From Paenibacillus sp. LS1 (GTDB lineage Bacteria > Bacillota > Bacilli > Paenibacillales > Paenibacillaceae), in the NCBI RefSeq assembly GCF_026013365.1, contig NZ_JAPDOE010000016.1, positions 1 through 64,000 on the forward strand: a stretch of 64,000 nt of DNA, written 5' to 3'. Positions 28,879 to 37,488 of the stretch are shown here, piece after piece; position 1 is the first letter of the stretch, and each line of letters opens with the position of its first letter. The position numbers and the translations under genes are program-made. The notes below the pieces were generated by a model that made no database searches, was not told the origin of the DNA, and saw only the letters and a list, made by a program, of their open reading frames with translations.

Positions 28879-28983
28879 ATTCACTGATATCTTTTTCGTA
28901 TCAAAGATGGGTTTAAAAGATATTTCACCTATTAATCTGCCATTGCTACAATGGAGTCCAGATGACTTAGGGAGGCGCCAAGA

Positions 28984-29973
28984 ATGGAATATCGCAAATT
29001 AGGAAACAGTGGATTAACCGTCAGTGAGATTTCACTCGGCAACTGGATTACGCATGGAGCGCAAGTCGAGGATGGAATAGCAGAAGCTTGTGTGCGAGCC
29101 GCTTTGGATGCAGGTATTACCACATTCGATACCGCAGACGTATACTCCAATACCAAGGCAGAAACCGTGTTAGGACAGGCTCTTAAGGATGTACGAAGAG
29201 AAAGTATTGAACTGTGCACCAAAGTCTGTCACCCCACCGGCTCTGGTCATAATGACCGCGGACTTTCCCGGAAACACATTATGGAAGCCTGTCATGGTTC
29301 CTTACGTCGGTTACAGACTGATTATATCGATGTCTATTACGCTCACCGTTATGATTACAATACCCCGCTGGAAGAGACGTTTCTGGCTTTTGCCGATCTG
29401 GTGCGTCAGGGCAAAGTGCACTACATTGGCGTAAGTGAATGGAACGCGGATCAGATCGCAAGAGGAGCCGCTTTGGCGCGGGAACTTCATGTGCCCTTCA
29501 TTGCAAGCCAGCCGCAATATTCAATGTTATGGCGTGTGATTGAGCAAGAAGTCGTACCCGCAAGCGATCAAGCAGGACTGGGACAGATCACATGGTCTCC
29601 TCTTGCTCAGGGCATACTATCAGGCAAGTATACGCCTAACGAAGCATTGCCCACCGGATCACGTGCAGCTGGTGAGGCAGGAGCGCCCTTTTTCAATAAA
29701 TTAGTTGGTCAGTGGTTACGCGAAGATGTTCTTACCGCTGTGCAAGAGCTTGTTCCATTGGCGAAAGAGATCGGGCTAACCCTCCCCCAACTCGCTGTGG
29801 CGTGGGTTCTACAACATTCGTATGTTAGTTCCGTGATTATCGGTGCATCCCGACCGGAGCAGGTATTGGAAAATGTAAAGGCCTCCGGTGTGAAACTGGA
29901 CTCTGAGATCATGACTCGTATTGATGAAACACTGAACCCTTGGATTGAGCGTGATCCAGCCCAGACGGGTTAA
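28984..29973 (+). CDS. Aldo/keto reductase
   Basis: An NADPH-dependent aldehyde or ketone reductase of 329 residues, in the group that resembles the potassium-channel beta subunit. The catalytic tetrad is complete: Asp49, Tyr54, Lys80 and His121 (FDTADVYS, LCTKV, YYAHRYD). The GGGAGG site before the ATG supports the start. It follows the PocR regulator by about 100 bp and may be cotranscribed with it. Its stop overlaps the stop of the convergent LysR gene by 4 bp. The substrate is unknown; a role in glycerol-derived aldehydes is a guess. Confidence 0.9.
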   Translation: MEYRKLGNSGLTVSEISLGNWITHGAQVEDGIAEACVRAALDAGITTFDTADVYSNTKAETVLGQALKDVRRESIELCTKVCHPTGSGHNDRGLSRKHIMEACHGSLRRLQTDYIDVYYAHRYDYNTPLEETFLAFADLVRQGKVHYIGVSEWNADQIARGAALARELHVPFIASQPQYSMLWRVIEQEVVPASDQAGLGQITWSPLAQGILSGKYTPNEALPTGSRAAGEAGAPFFNKLVGQWLREDVLTAVQELVPLAKEIGLTLPQLAVAWVLQHSYVSSVIIGASRPEQVLENVKASGVKLDSEIMTRIDETLNPWIERDPAQTG

Positions 29974-30848
29974 ACACATTCATCAACAAAGTTCATAAAA
30001 CGGGATACCACTTCCTGATTCATATCCGTCCGCCATGCCGTATACAACGGTACGGAGGGCGGATTTTCTTGTAATGGAAGGAACACCACGCCCTTCCTTT
30101 GGAACACATCCACCGATGACGGAACAATGGAAATCCCCATGCCCGCTGCAACGAGATTCACTATCGTATACATCTGAATTGCTTCCTGCGTAATTCGAGG
30201 GTCTACGCCATGTGCTCTACAGTAGTCCAGAACCAGTCGATGAAATGGAGAACCCAGATGTCGTGGGAATAAAATAAAATCTTCATCCGCCAGTTCTCGA
30301 ATTGAAACTTGAGTCTGAGAAGCCATCGGGTGATGATCTGGCAACACGGCAATCAACGTTTCCATCTGACAGGGACGGAACGAAACATGGCGGGTATCTT
30401 CCTGATAGCGCAGAAATCCAATATGGATCTGTCCGTCTTCCAGTGCCTGCAATTGCTGGGACGAAGTCATCTCACGTAATGTCAATTCAATCTGCGGGTA
30501 CGCAGCGCGAAATTTCCTGAGTACATCCACCATAATGCTCCCCGAAGCCGAATCCACAAACGCCACGGTTATATGCCCGATGATGCCCTGATCTGCCTTT
30601 TGTGTAAGCTGAATAGATCGATCAAGTTGGGCCAGGATGAGTCTGGCCTGTTCCAGAAATACGGCACCTGCTGGTGTCAGACGAACCATTTTTCTTGTGC
30701 GTTCCAACAACTTTACGCCAAGCTCTTCCTCTAAATTCTGAATCTGCTGGCTCAGCGGTGGTTGCGTCATATTTAATTTTTCCGCTGCACGGTGGAAATG
30801 AAGCTCCTCCGCCACGGTGATAAAGTATCTTAACTTTCGGATATCCAT
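29970..30848 (-). CDS. LysR-family regulator
   Basis: A 292-residue regulator. The helix-turn-helix is at the N-terminus (FHRAAEKLNMTQPPLSQQIQ, residues 18-37) and the effector-binding domain occupies about 90-290. The N-terminus MDIRKLRYFITVAEELHF is typical of the BenM/CatM-like group. It converges on and overlaps the aldo/keto reductase gene by 4 bp, so the two messages are antisense at their ends. Its target and ligand are not evident. Confidence 0.9.
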   Translation of the reverse strand: MDIRKLRYFITVAEELHFHRAAEKLNMTQPPLSQQIQNLEEELGVKLLERTRKMVRLTPAGAVFLEQARLILAQLDRSIQLTQKADQGIIGHITVAFVDSASGSIMVDVLRKFRAAYPQIELTLREMTSSQQLQALEDGQIHIGFLRYQEDTRHVSFRPCQMETLIAVLPDHHPMASQTQVSIRELADEDFILFPRHLGSPFHRLVLDYCRAHGVDPRITQEAIQMYTIVNLVAAGMGISIVPSSVDVFQRKGVVFLPLQENPPSVPLYTAWRTDMNQEVVSRFMNFVDECV

Positions 30849-30879
30849 ACGTATGTTACGCTTCCTTCCGTCTACCCTG

Positions 30880-31350
30880 TTAATTCATCTGTTCCTGAAC
30901 CCAGATTGCCGACTCTGCCAGCATCGTCATTAATTCATTAAAGTCCACAGCAATCTCCCGAAGAGGCAGTTCTCCTGCATCGTGGATCAACATCCAAACC
31001 TTACCGGAGCTTTGATCCAGTATAGCCATACTTCCTTCACCAAATCCACCAATCGGGAAAGGCTGGAGGCCAACTGGCAGCTCATATTCTTTCTCATATT
31101 CACGATATGCCTCCAGAAACTCGGGATAAGCCCAGTCCAGTTCTTTCACGGAATACAAAGCAGGATCGCCGAAGTTACATGCACCGAATTCGAGCAAAAG
31201 CGCACGATACGCTGCGGGCAGTTTCACATTATGCTTTTGCTCAAAATCCTCAATGCTCTGTTGCGGTTCAGGAGTGCACCCTTCTCCCATTGTCGTATCA
31301 TAAGCTTTCGCCAAAAGATCACGAATCGGTTCTAATTCTATCGATGCCAC
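30880..31350 (-). CDS. SMI1/KNR4 (SUKH) family protein
   Basis: A 156-residue acidic protein with the SUKH fold pattern: an N-terminal helix, IEDFEQKHNVKLPAAYRALLLEFGACNF near 33-60, and a WAYPEF region near 100. It starts with GTG after a GGGGGAG site. SUKH proteins in bacteria are often immunity factors for polymorphic toxins, but lone copies are common and no toxin is adjacent. It is just upstream of the LysR gene on the same strand (31 bp). Confidence 0.8.
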   Translation of the reverse strand: MASIELEPIRDLLAKAYDTTMGEGCTPEPQQSIEDFEQKHNVKLPAAYRALLLEFGACNFGDPALYSVKELDWAYPEFLEAYREYEKEYELPVGLQPFPIGGFGEGSMAILDQSSGKVWMLIHDAGELPLREIAVDFNELMTMLAESAIWVQEQMN

Positions 31351-31502
31351 TTGAACTCCCCCTTTAGATACGTGTTTAAAAAGCTCTTTTAGGTACCTTT
31401 CGTCACTTAACTATCTATTCCTGCAAAATACGGCTGAATCAGGACTTTCGCCACTGATCAGCCGCTTTGTATTAAGATCCATTCTTACTAATAACTGATA
31501 AC

Positions 31503-32891
31503 TTACAACGCAATACCCGTTACCTTCCATTCCAGAATGCCCGTAGAAGCAGCATCACTGGATACCATCTGAAGACGCATTTTCGTAGTGCTCACCGGAT
31601 CAAAAGTCGTGGTATTGTACGTATCTGCACGAGTCCCACGGCCTTTGGCGTTCTTCACATCACGCCATGTTTTTCCGTCCCAGTATTGAATTTTGTACGA
31701 GCGAGGTACGTCGATGCCGCCGTTGTCCTTGAACCAGTACACATCCGTTTGCGATACCGTATACGTACGATCCAGATCATATTGTACCCAATGTGTACCG
31801 ATCTCTGGCCAGTTCCCATACACCGCCTGTGTGCGGTCGTTGGAATGTGCAGGGTCCAGTCCATCATTCAGCGCAGCAATCGTTTCCCATGGAGAAACAT
31901 ACGATGTTGTCACTTTCGCATTCGCAGCTACATTAACAGGTTGATTGGTGGCTGGCGCAAGCGGGAAACGTGCGGTATCCTTCTTCAACTGGCTCCACGT
32001 ATATCGCAGTAACCAGGCATCCCAATTCGTGATCGTAGATGAATTGCCTGCCCACATAATCGTTGGCATGGGGAAGCCACCCGGCGGACGATCCGGTACT
32101 TCATAGAAATCTGGCATGCCGAAGCCATGTCCAATTTCATGTTCAGTAATTTCAATTTCCGTGTTGTTCACGGTTCTCAAAATGTAATCATCGGAAACCC
32201 GCTGCCCCCAGTCTCCGCCAGCACCGCCGCCGAAGTTGGACGTTCCCCACAGGTACATGTCAAACCGCTTGTCCAAACCGCCAGGATAGGCATAGTTCGG
32301 ATTCGTAAAATGCTCAAATCGCGACAACGCGTTAGGCGCATAGGGCAAGGCTGCCGGGATTTTCGGATCAGACTTGCTCAGCTCATCCACAGTTGTGGTC
32401 GTATATATGATTTCATCCGATTGTTTGTCCAGAATCTGTGCCGGATTCGCTACTGCCCAACCGACTACTTTAACAGCAATATCCCCATAAGGCCACCCGT
32501 CATAACCCTTCAGATGTTTCGTCCAGTTATTCATTTGCCGGCCCAGCATCTTCTCGATATCCTTACGCTGTTGCAGGGTCACATTCTTGGTCGACTGCCA
32601 GCGCACAACATAGTTAATGGTTCCTTGACCTGCAAAAATCTGATCGTAGATCAGGTTCTTCCGATTGACCGATCCTTCCTTGATCATGCGATTGGTGTAC
32701 ACCCACTCAATGGATGATCTCAATTCCGAAGGCATATCGGATAATACAGCAGTGATGGATACGCCAGAATCGGCGGCTTCGGCTGCGTACGCATCTCCAG
32801 ACCATGCCGTGCTTCCTCCCAGCAGTGTTGCAGATAAGGCGAGTGACATTACAGCTAGCGTACATTTTTGACGTGAAAACATAATCTTCAT
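31503..32891 (-). CDS. Secreted metzincin-like metalloprotease with F5/8-type C-terminal domain
   Basis: A secreted zinc protease candidate of 462 residues. The ATG at 32891 is chosen because GGGGAG lies 5 nt before it and a clear signal peptide follows (cleavage after AYA near residue 36); the frame upstream is ignored. The catalytic motif is HEIGHGFGMPD (251-261), that is HExxHxxGxxD, with a Met-turn PTIMW (Met279) 18 residues later. Asp261 would replace the usual third histidine, as in snapalysin. Residues about 320-462 look like a discoidin (F5/8 C) or carbohydrate-binding domain. Peptidase activity and target are inferred. Confidence 0.8.
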   Translation of the reverse strand: MKIMFSRQKCTLAVMSLALSATLLGGSTAWSGDAYAAEAADSGVSITAVLSDMPSELRSSIEWVYTNRMIKEGSVNRKNLIYDQIFAGQGTINYVVRWQSTKNVTLQQRKDIEKMLGRQMNNWTKHLKGYDGWPYGDIAVKVVGWAVANPAQILDKQSDEIIYTTTTVDELSKSDPKIPAALPYAPNALSRFEHFTNPNYAYPGGLDKRFDMYLWGTSNFGGGAGGDWGQRVSDDYILRTVNNTEIEITEHEIGHGFGMPDFYEVPDRPPGGFPMPTIMWAGNSSTITNWDAWLLRYTWSQLKKDTARFPLAPATNQPVNVAANAKVTTSYVSPWETIAALNDGLDPAHSNDRTQAVYGNWPEIGTHWVQYDLDRTYTVSQTDVYWFKDNGGIDVPRSYKIQYWDGKTWRDVKNAKGRGTRADTYNTTTFDPVSTTKMRLQMVSSDAASTGILEWKVTGIAL

Positions 32892-33127
32892 CCTTTCTCC
32901 CCTAATTTCATGGACCGCTCTCGCTTCGCTCCCCATTCCTTGTTTGGAATATATTACCTTTAATATTTTACATGATAAAGAAAATGTTGGAATACATCGG
33001 TATACCTGTTTTTGCTACAGGTTCATGCACTTGTTCAAGTTAATCCTGTGATAAAAATCGGACTTTGGACTAATGACATATGCTCGTTCATGAAAGTGTT
33101 TTGCATAGGAAGATGTATAAAAGTGCA

Positions 33128-33159
33128 CAAAAATACCCTGTCCAGCATGTGGACAAGGC
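33128..33159 (-). terminator. Terminator after the aldolase-type gene
   Basis: On the minus strand a stem CCTTGTCCA/TGGACAGGG with loop CATGC is followed by TATTTTTG. It lies about 50 bp after the stop at 33208. The nearby gap up to 32937-33127 holds only the upstream region of the protease gene. Confidence 0.7.
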
Positions 33160-33207
33160 AGATAAACAACATTAGTTAATTTCGCACATAAAATTCTCTC
33201 AGTCTTC

Positions 33208-34314
33208 TTATCTCACCTGTTTACGCAACTCTTGGTCCAACCATTCCAGTGCTGCACGTAGCTTATCCTGGGGAACTTGCTCATAACGATCTCCACCAGA
33301 ATATTCGAAAGCACAGCTATTCGCACTCGTCTTGTTCAAATACGAAGTTATTGCAATGTCATGCTGCTTAGCCATTTGCACAAGAATCGGTTCGACTTCG
33401 TCCGCAGCCAGCGCAAAGTGAACATGGAACATATTCGATACAGGGACCTCGGGCAATGTATGTATCCCGTGACACGCATTCAGTAGAGAGGCGAGTTCTT
33501 GAGCCTGCTCGTAATAAAGCTCCATTTTGCCAATCCGTTCATTGAAATAATACTGGGAACTCAGAATATACGGATACAGGCCGATCAGATCACCGCCGTG
33601 CCGCCGTTTCCATACTTTTGACTCTTGCATCACATCCGTGTCTCCAGCCAATATGGCTCCTGCAATACCCCCGATTCCTTTGTAAAAGGACACATACACC
33701 GAACAAAACAGACTGCAAATCTCCGCAGGTGTCTTCTGATAATAGGGAGTAATCTCAAACAGGCGCGCCCCGTCCAGATGTAGCTTAATCCCGCGTTCGC
33801 GGCAATAGGCCGAGATCGCTTCCAGTTCTTCATACGCTGGCAATTGGCCGCCAATCTCGCGTTGTGGCAGTTCCAACAGCAGACAGGCAATGTCCTGATC
33901 GAGCGCTTGTACATCTTCCAGTCGAATCAATCGGTCCTTGTCCGCAAGTAAAATCGATTCAATCTGGTGCAACTCTTTCAGACCGTCTTCCTCATGAATT
34001 TCCAGATGACATAGAGGGTGATAAGCTACTCGCTTCACACCTTTGCGGTCACACCAGATCCGTAATGCAATCTGCTGCGCCATCGTTCCGCTCGGGAAAA
34101 ACACCGCCGATTCCTTGCCGAGAACATCAGCCATCTGCTGCTGAAATTCTTCAATGAGGGGGCCGTTGCCGTAGTGGTCACTGAACAGTTCCCCATCGAT
34201 CTGCTCCAGTACATCCTGAAGCACCTTCACTTTGCGAATGCCATGACCGCCAACAATAAAGTCTGCCTGACTAAATGCTTCCGCGAGCGTTAATGCAGTA
34301 TCCTCCAAAATCAT
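33208..34314 (-). CDS. Threonine aldolase / beta-eliminating lyase family enzyme
   Basis: A PLP enzyme of 368 residues, probably cleaving L-threonine or a related beta-hydroxy amino acid to glycine and an aldehyde. Family signs are FFPSGTMAQQIALRIW near 92, the PLP-binding Asp in KLHLDGARLFE near 178, and the Schiff-base lysine in SFYKGIGGIAGAIL near 210. The start is an ATG three bases after AAGGAG, which is close. It follows its LysR neighbour by 8 bp, so the two form an operon. The N-terminus is slightly longer than in the classic LtaE enzymes. Confidence 0.87.
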   Translation of the reverse strand: MILEDTALTLAEAFSQADFIVGGHGIRKVKVLQDVLEQIDGELFSDHYGNGPLIEEFQQQMADVLGKESAVFFPSGTMAQQIALRIWCDRKGVKRVAYHPLCHLEIHEEDGLKELHQIESILLADKDRLIRLEDVQALDQDIACLLLELPQREIGGQLPAYEELEAISAYCRERGIKLHLDGARLFEITPYYQKTPAEICSLFCSVYVSFYKGIGGIAGAILAGDTDVMQESKVWKRRHGGDLIGLYPYILSSQYYFNERIGKMELYYEQAQELASLLNACHGIHTLPEVPVSNMFHVHFALAADEVEPILVQMAKQHDIAITSYLNKTSANSCAFEYSGGDRYEQVPQDKLRAALEWLDQELRKQVR

Positions 34315-34322
34315 TCACTCCT

Positions 34323-35183
34323 TTATAGTTCTGGTTCTGTGATAATCTGCACCAAAGCGCTCAGCGCACTAGATATATGTTCACCACGGGAATACACAAA
34401 TCCTACTTCCAACCGGCAATAGGGATCAGGCAAAGACATCACTGCAATCTCGCCTCTTAATTCTGCTTTGGTAACCGAAGATCGTGGCAGCAATGATACG
34501 CCGAGCCCGGCAGATACCCCATTCAGGATCGTGTCCAGTGTTCCATATTCCATGACGTTCAGTGAGTGGATACCCTGATCTTTCAGAAAGGATTCCGCCT
34601 GAGTCCGATGTGTGCATCCGATCTCAAAAAACAACATCGGCCTGGACAATAGAGCATGCAGCTCATGTGTTCCAGGTTCGGCGACCAGCACCATTTCTTC
34701 GTCATACATCTTCATATAGTTCAGCTCAGGATGATCGATTGGGCCATATATTAATGCGCCATGCAATTCATGTTGAATCACCTTCTGGTTCAGTTCATGC
34801 GTCCCACCCGTGACAAGCGAATGCTGTACCTCCGGGTAGCTTGAAGTATATTCAGCCAAGAGTGGCGTCAGAAAAGTGGAAGCTGCTGTCTCAATGGCGC
34901 CCAAACGAAGTAAGCCTGCTGGTGGGTTCCCCACTTGCGTGGCCTGCTCTGCTTCATATAATAATTGCAAAATTCGATCTGCATACACCAGCAGGTTCTC
35001 GCCCGCCGGTGTGAGCGACATCCCCCGATTGGAACGATGAAACAGAGGTACTTGTAGCTGTGTCTCCAACTGTTTGATCCGTGTGGTCACATTGGATTGT
35101 ACATAATTGAGTGCGAGCGCAGCTTTACTGATACTACCTTCGCGGGCAACCGCCTGAAATATTTTCAAATCACCTGCATCCAT
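34323..35183 (-). CDS. LysR-family regulator upstream of the aldolase gene
   Basis: A 286-residue regulator with the helix-turn-helix at residues 16-36 (GSISKAALALNYVQSNVTTR) and an effector domain from about 90. It resembles the CzcR/YwqM-type group of Bacillus LysR proteins by feel. It is transcribed with the aldolase gene and is divergent from the MDR oxidoreductase at 35365, with 181 bp between starts. It may control both. Confidence 0.9.
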   Translation of the reverse strand: MDAGDLKIFQAVAREGSISKAALALNYVQSNVTTRIKQLETQLQVPLFHRSNRGMSLTPAGENLLVYADRILQLLYEAEQATQVGNPPAGLLRLGAIETAASTFLTPLLAEYTSSYPEVQHSLVTGGTHELNQKVIQHELHGALIYGPIDHPELNYMKMYDEEMVLVAEPGTHELHALLSRPMLFFEIGCTHRTQAESFLKDQGIHSLNVMEYGTLDTILNGVSAGLGVSLLPRSSVTKAELRGEIAVMSLPDPYCRLEVGFVYSRGEHISSALSALVQIITEPEL

Positions 35184-35259
35184 ACCCTGATCACCTGCTT
35201 GTCGTTATATCGGTATTCTGCATCATGCGATTCATGCAAAATACTTATCTATTATTTTC

Positions 35260-35278
35260 AATGATACTGACAATCATT
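35260..35278. promoter_or_regulatory. Dyad in the lysR/MDR divergent promoter region
   Basis: AATGAT and ATCATT arms are separated by 7 bp in the middle of the intergenic region. This is a candidate LysR binding site. It also has a weak likeness to a Fur box (about 11 of 14), which is not favoured. Confidence 0.35.
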
Positions 35279-35364
35279 TTTGTTCATTTTACGTGAATCT
35301 GCCCTGTCTGTACAATGAGGCTCAGTAGTGAAGTCTGGCTACATAGACAGGAGGAATATTGAAT

Positions 35365-36354
35365 ATGAAAGCTATCGTCCATTCAAACCAGAGCGGCCTT
35401 GCAGGTCTTCAATATACAGAATCAACATCTCGGGCACCAAAAGCCGGGGAAGTGCTAATCCAACTAAAATCCGCTGGAATCAACCATCGGGATCTATTCA
35501 TCATGGCAGCACGCGGAACCCATGACACCCCGCTCATTCCCGGTTCGGATGGGGCAGGTATTATCGTTGAGATCGGCGAAGATGTAAGAGGATTCTCAAT
35601 AGGAGATGAAGTCATTATCCATCCTACACTCGGTTGGGAACATGCATCTGAAGTGCCCATTGTACCCGATATTGTGGGTGGTCCTACGGATGGAACACTG
35701 GCGAAATATATAACGTTGCCTGCTGAAAATGCCCTGCCCAAGCCAGCCCACCTATCCTGGGAGGAAGCAGGCGTATTGTCCCTTTCCGCGCTGACGGCCT
35801 ATCGCGCCTTATTCACTCGCGGCGTATTGAAGCAAGGTGAACATATCCTCATTCCCGGCATTGGCGGTGGTGTAGCAACCTATGCCCTACTCATGGCGGT
35901 AGCCGCTGGTGCCCAGGTGACTGTCACTTCCAGAAGTGAAGCCAAAAGAAATGAGGCACTGCGCTTAGGCGCTACCCATGCATTGGACAGTCATGGCGAT
36001 TGGCGTTTGCAGAACGATCTGGAACCTGTGGACATGATCTTGGATAGCATCGGACAAGCCATGTTCCCCAAATATTTTGATATAATCAGACCTGGTGCAC
36101 GGATCGTAATGTATGGTGCAAGCTCGGGGGATGATCTGACCCTACCAATTCGCTCTATCTTCTTCCCACAGGTCAGTCTGATCGGCACCTCTATGGGCAG
36201 CCGTGAGGAGTTTGTCCAGATGCTCCAATGGGTGGAGCAACATGACATACATCCTGTAATTGATGGCGTATATCCGTTGCAGGATACAGCGAAAGCATTC
36301 GAGCGTATGGAAAAAGGCGAGCAGTTTGGCAATCTGGCTATACGAATTGAATGA
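35365..36354 (+). CDS. Zinc-type alcohol dehydrogenase / quinone oxidoreductase-like (MDR)
   Basis: A medium-chain NAD(P)-dependent oxidoreductase of 329 residues. The catalytic half contains GINHRDLFIMAARGTH (part) near 35-50 and the substrate region GSDGAGIIVEIGEDV near 60. The nucleotide loop is IPGIGGGVATYALLMA near 165. The cysteine ligands of the structural zinc are missing, so it may be zinc-free, like quinone reductases. The ATG at 35365 with AGGAGG 10 nt upstream is preferred over a TTG two codons before. It is divergent from a LysR gene. Confidence 0.88.
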   Translation: MKAIVHSNQSGLAGLQYTESTSRAPKAGEVLIQLKSAGINHRDLFIMAARGTHDTPLIPGSDGAGIIVEIGEDVRGFSIGDEVIIHPTLGWEHASEVPIVPDIVGGPTDGTLAKYITLPAENALPKPAHLSWEEAGVLSLSALTAYRALFTRGVLKQGEHILIPGIGGGVATYALLMAVAAGAQVTVTSRSEAKRNEALRLGATHALDSHGDWRLQNDLEPVDMILDSIGQAMFPKYFDIIRPGARIVMYGASSGDDLTLPIRSIFFPQVSLIGTSMGSREEFVQMLQWVEQHDIHPVIDGVYPLQDTAKAFERMEKGEQFGNLAIRIE

Positions 36355-36528
36355 TGACAGATTGTAGTCCATTTTAAAATAGAACGAATTGAATTGAGTT
36401 GGATCATGCGCCAATACAAGACTAGGGTGAATCTTCAAACTCAGGCAAGCTATACGATGATGGATGTCAGCATCCAAGAAATCTTGAAGTTCAAGCTGAT
36501 TGATCCTGGTTGATGGGTCTGCGACTTT

Positions 36529-36723
36529 CTAAGGAACACAGTACGTCTTATTCGGCCTCCAGGTCCTCTTTCTAAATTGTAAGGAACTTCAGACACGTTA
36601 TTTCCCAAAATTCACTAGCAAAACCGCTGCAAACGGTTGTTTATTCGGATATAGCGTGTCTCAGGTTCCTTAGATTTCCGTGGGCGCTTCAAATCCTTGA
36701 ATAAGACGGCTCAGATTCGTTAG
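36529..36723. repeat. Intergenic inverted-unit element, copy 2 (complete)
   Basis: Four 24-nt units: 36529-36552 and 36579-36602 forward, 36650-36673 and 36700-36723 reverse. Spacers are 26, 47 and 26 nt. Each unit reads STAASGAAY at one end and TTATT (one TATA) at the other. The two outer units and the two inner units are best matched to each other. The centre contains a short hairpin (AACCG...CGGTT). Copy 1 at the left edge of the window has the same spacing. It lies 52 bp upstream of the immunity-like gene and could be in its leader. Confidence 0.85.
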
Positions 36724-36775
36724 CGCTCGCTCTAGTTTGTTCACGCTATTAATCTTTCAGGAGGTGTGCATACAT

Positions 36776-36994
36776 ATGGACAATCGATTGTATTTGGTAG
36801 AATTAGTTCGCAAGCTGATGGACGCTGAAGGGACGGAAGCGGAGTTGGATGATATGTTAACGGAGCTACAGCAGCAGGTGCCGCATGCAGAGATCAGCAA
36901 TCTGATTTACTGGGATGATCGAGACCTGACGCCCGAACAGATTGTGGAAGAAGCGCTGGCTGCCCGTCCTATTCTCCTTCCTCCCCAGTCCTAA
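36776..36994 (+). CDS. Colicin/pyocin immunity-like small protein
   Basis: A 72-residue acidic protein beginning MDNRLYLVELVRKLMDAEGT. The pattern matches the E-group colicin immunity family (Colicin_Pyocin): helices at 3-16 and 20-33, then the hallmark ISNLIYW at 40-46 followed by LTPEQIVEEAL. The ATG at 36776 follows AGGAGGTG; the longer frame is not used. Similar lone copies occur in Firmicutes, often without a nuclease toxin, so real immunity is unproven. The next gene lies 24 bp downstream. Confidence 0.75.
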   Translation: MDNRLYLVELVRKLMDAEGTEAELDDMLTELQQQVPHAEISNLIYWDDRDLTPEQIVEEALAARPILLPPQS

Positions 36995-37018
36995 TTTCAG
37001 TCAGGAGGTAAGAATCGG

Positions 37019-37405
37019 ATGTCAGATACAAATCAAAATAGTAATGAACAGCCTGATTTCACTGAATCTAAAGAAGACACTACGCAGCCTGTCCACCTTA
37101 CCCAAGGTGAAATCAATGCCCTGCAAAAAGCCATTTTGTTTCTCAAGTTTGAATGCGAAGAGACTGAATCTCTGCTCTATTCGGGTAGTCCACTGCTGAA
37201 CAGCGTACTGGAGAAGGTACGGGATGTCAGCGCATTTGGTGAGTACGCCAAAGAACTCCACTCTCGTCCAAACGAACATGCAGAGGGTTTCATGCGGGCC
37301 AAGCTGGAACGTTCTTATGCAGAAGAATTGGCGCCGCGTGAACGAACAGAGGATCAAAAGATCGCAATTCTCAGATCCTGCATGTATCCATATCCGGTTA
37401 AATAA
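37019..37405 (+). CDS. Hypothetical protein in an operon with the immunity-like gene
   Basis: A 128-residue acidic protein starting MSDTNQNSNEQPDFTES. The first 35 residues look disordered; the rest is helical with a single cysteine pair far apart. AGGAGG lies 7 nt before the ATG, so translation is likely. No family is recognised. It follows the immunity-like gene closely and ends before the transporter promoter. Confidence 0.7.
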   Translation: MSDTNQNSNEQPDFTESKEDTTQPVHLTQGEINALQKAILFLKFECEETESLLYSGSPLLNSVLEKVRDVSAFGEYAKELHSRPNEHAEGFMRAKLERSYAEELAPRERTEDQKIAILRSCMYPYPVK

Positions 37406-37488
37406 TCAGTAATCCAAGCTTCCCCCTCCCCAACTTCCATAATTTCGTTATAATGGTAAGCAAGACATCATGCTATTGGAGGAGAATT

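Noticed and set aside
35260..35278. Fur-box-like reading of the AATGAT-N7-ATCATT dyad
   Set aside because: Only about 11 of 14 positions fit, and neither neighbouring gene is iron-related; a LysR site is the better reading.
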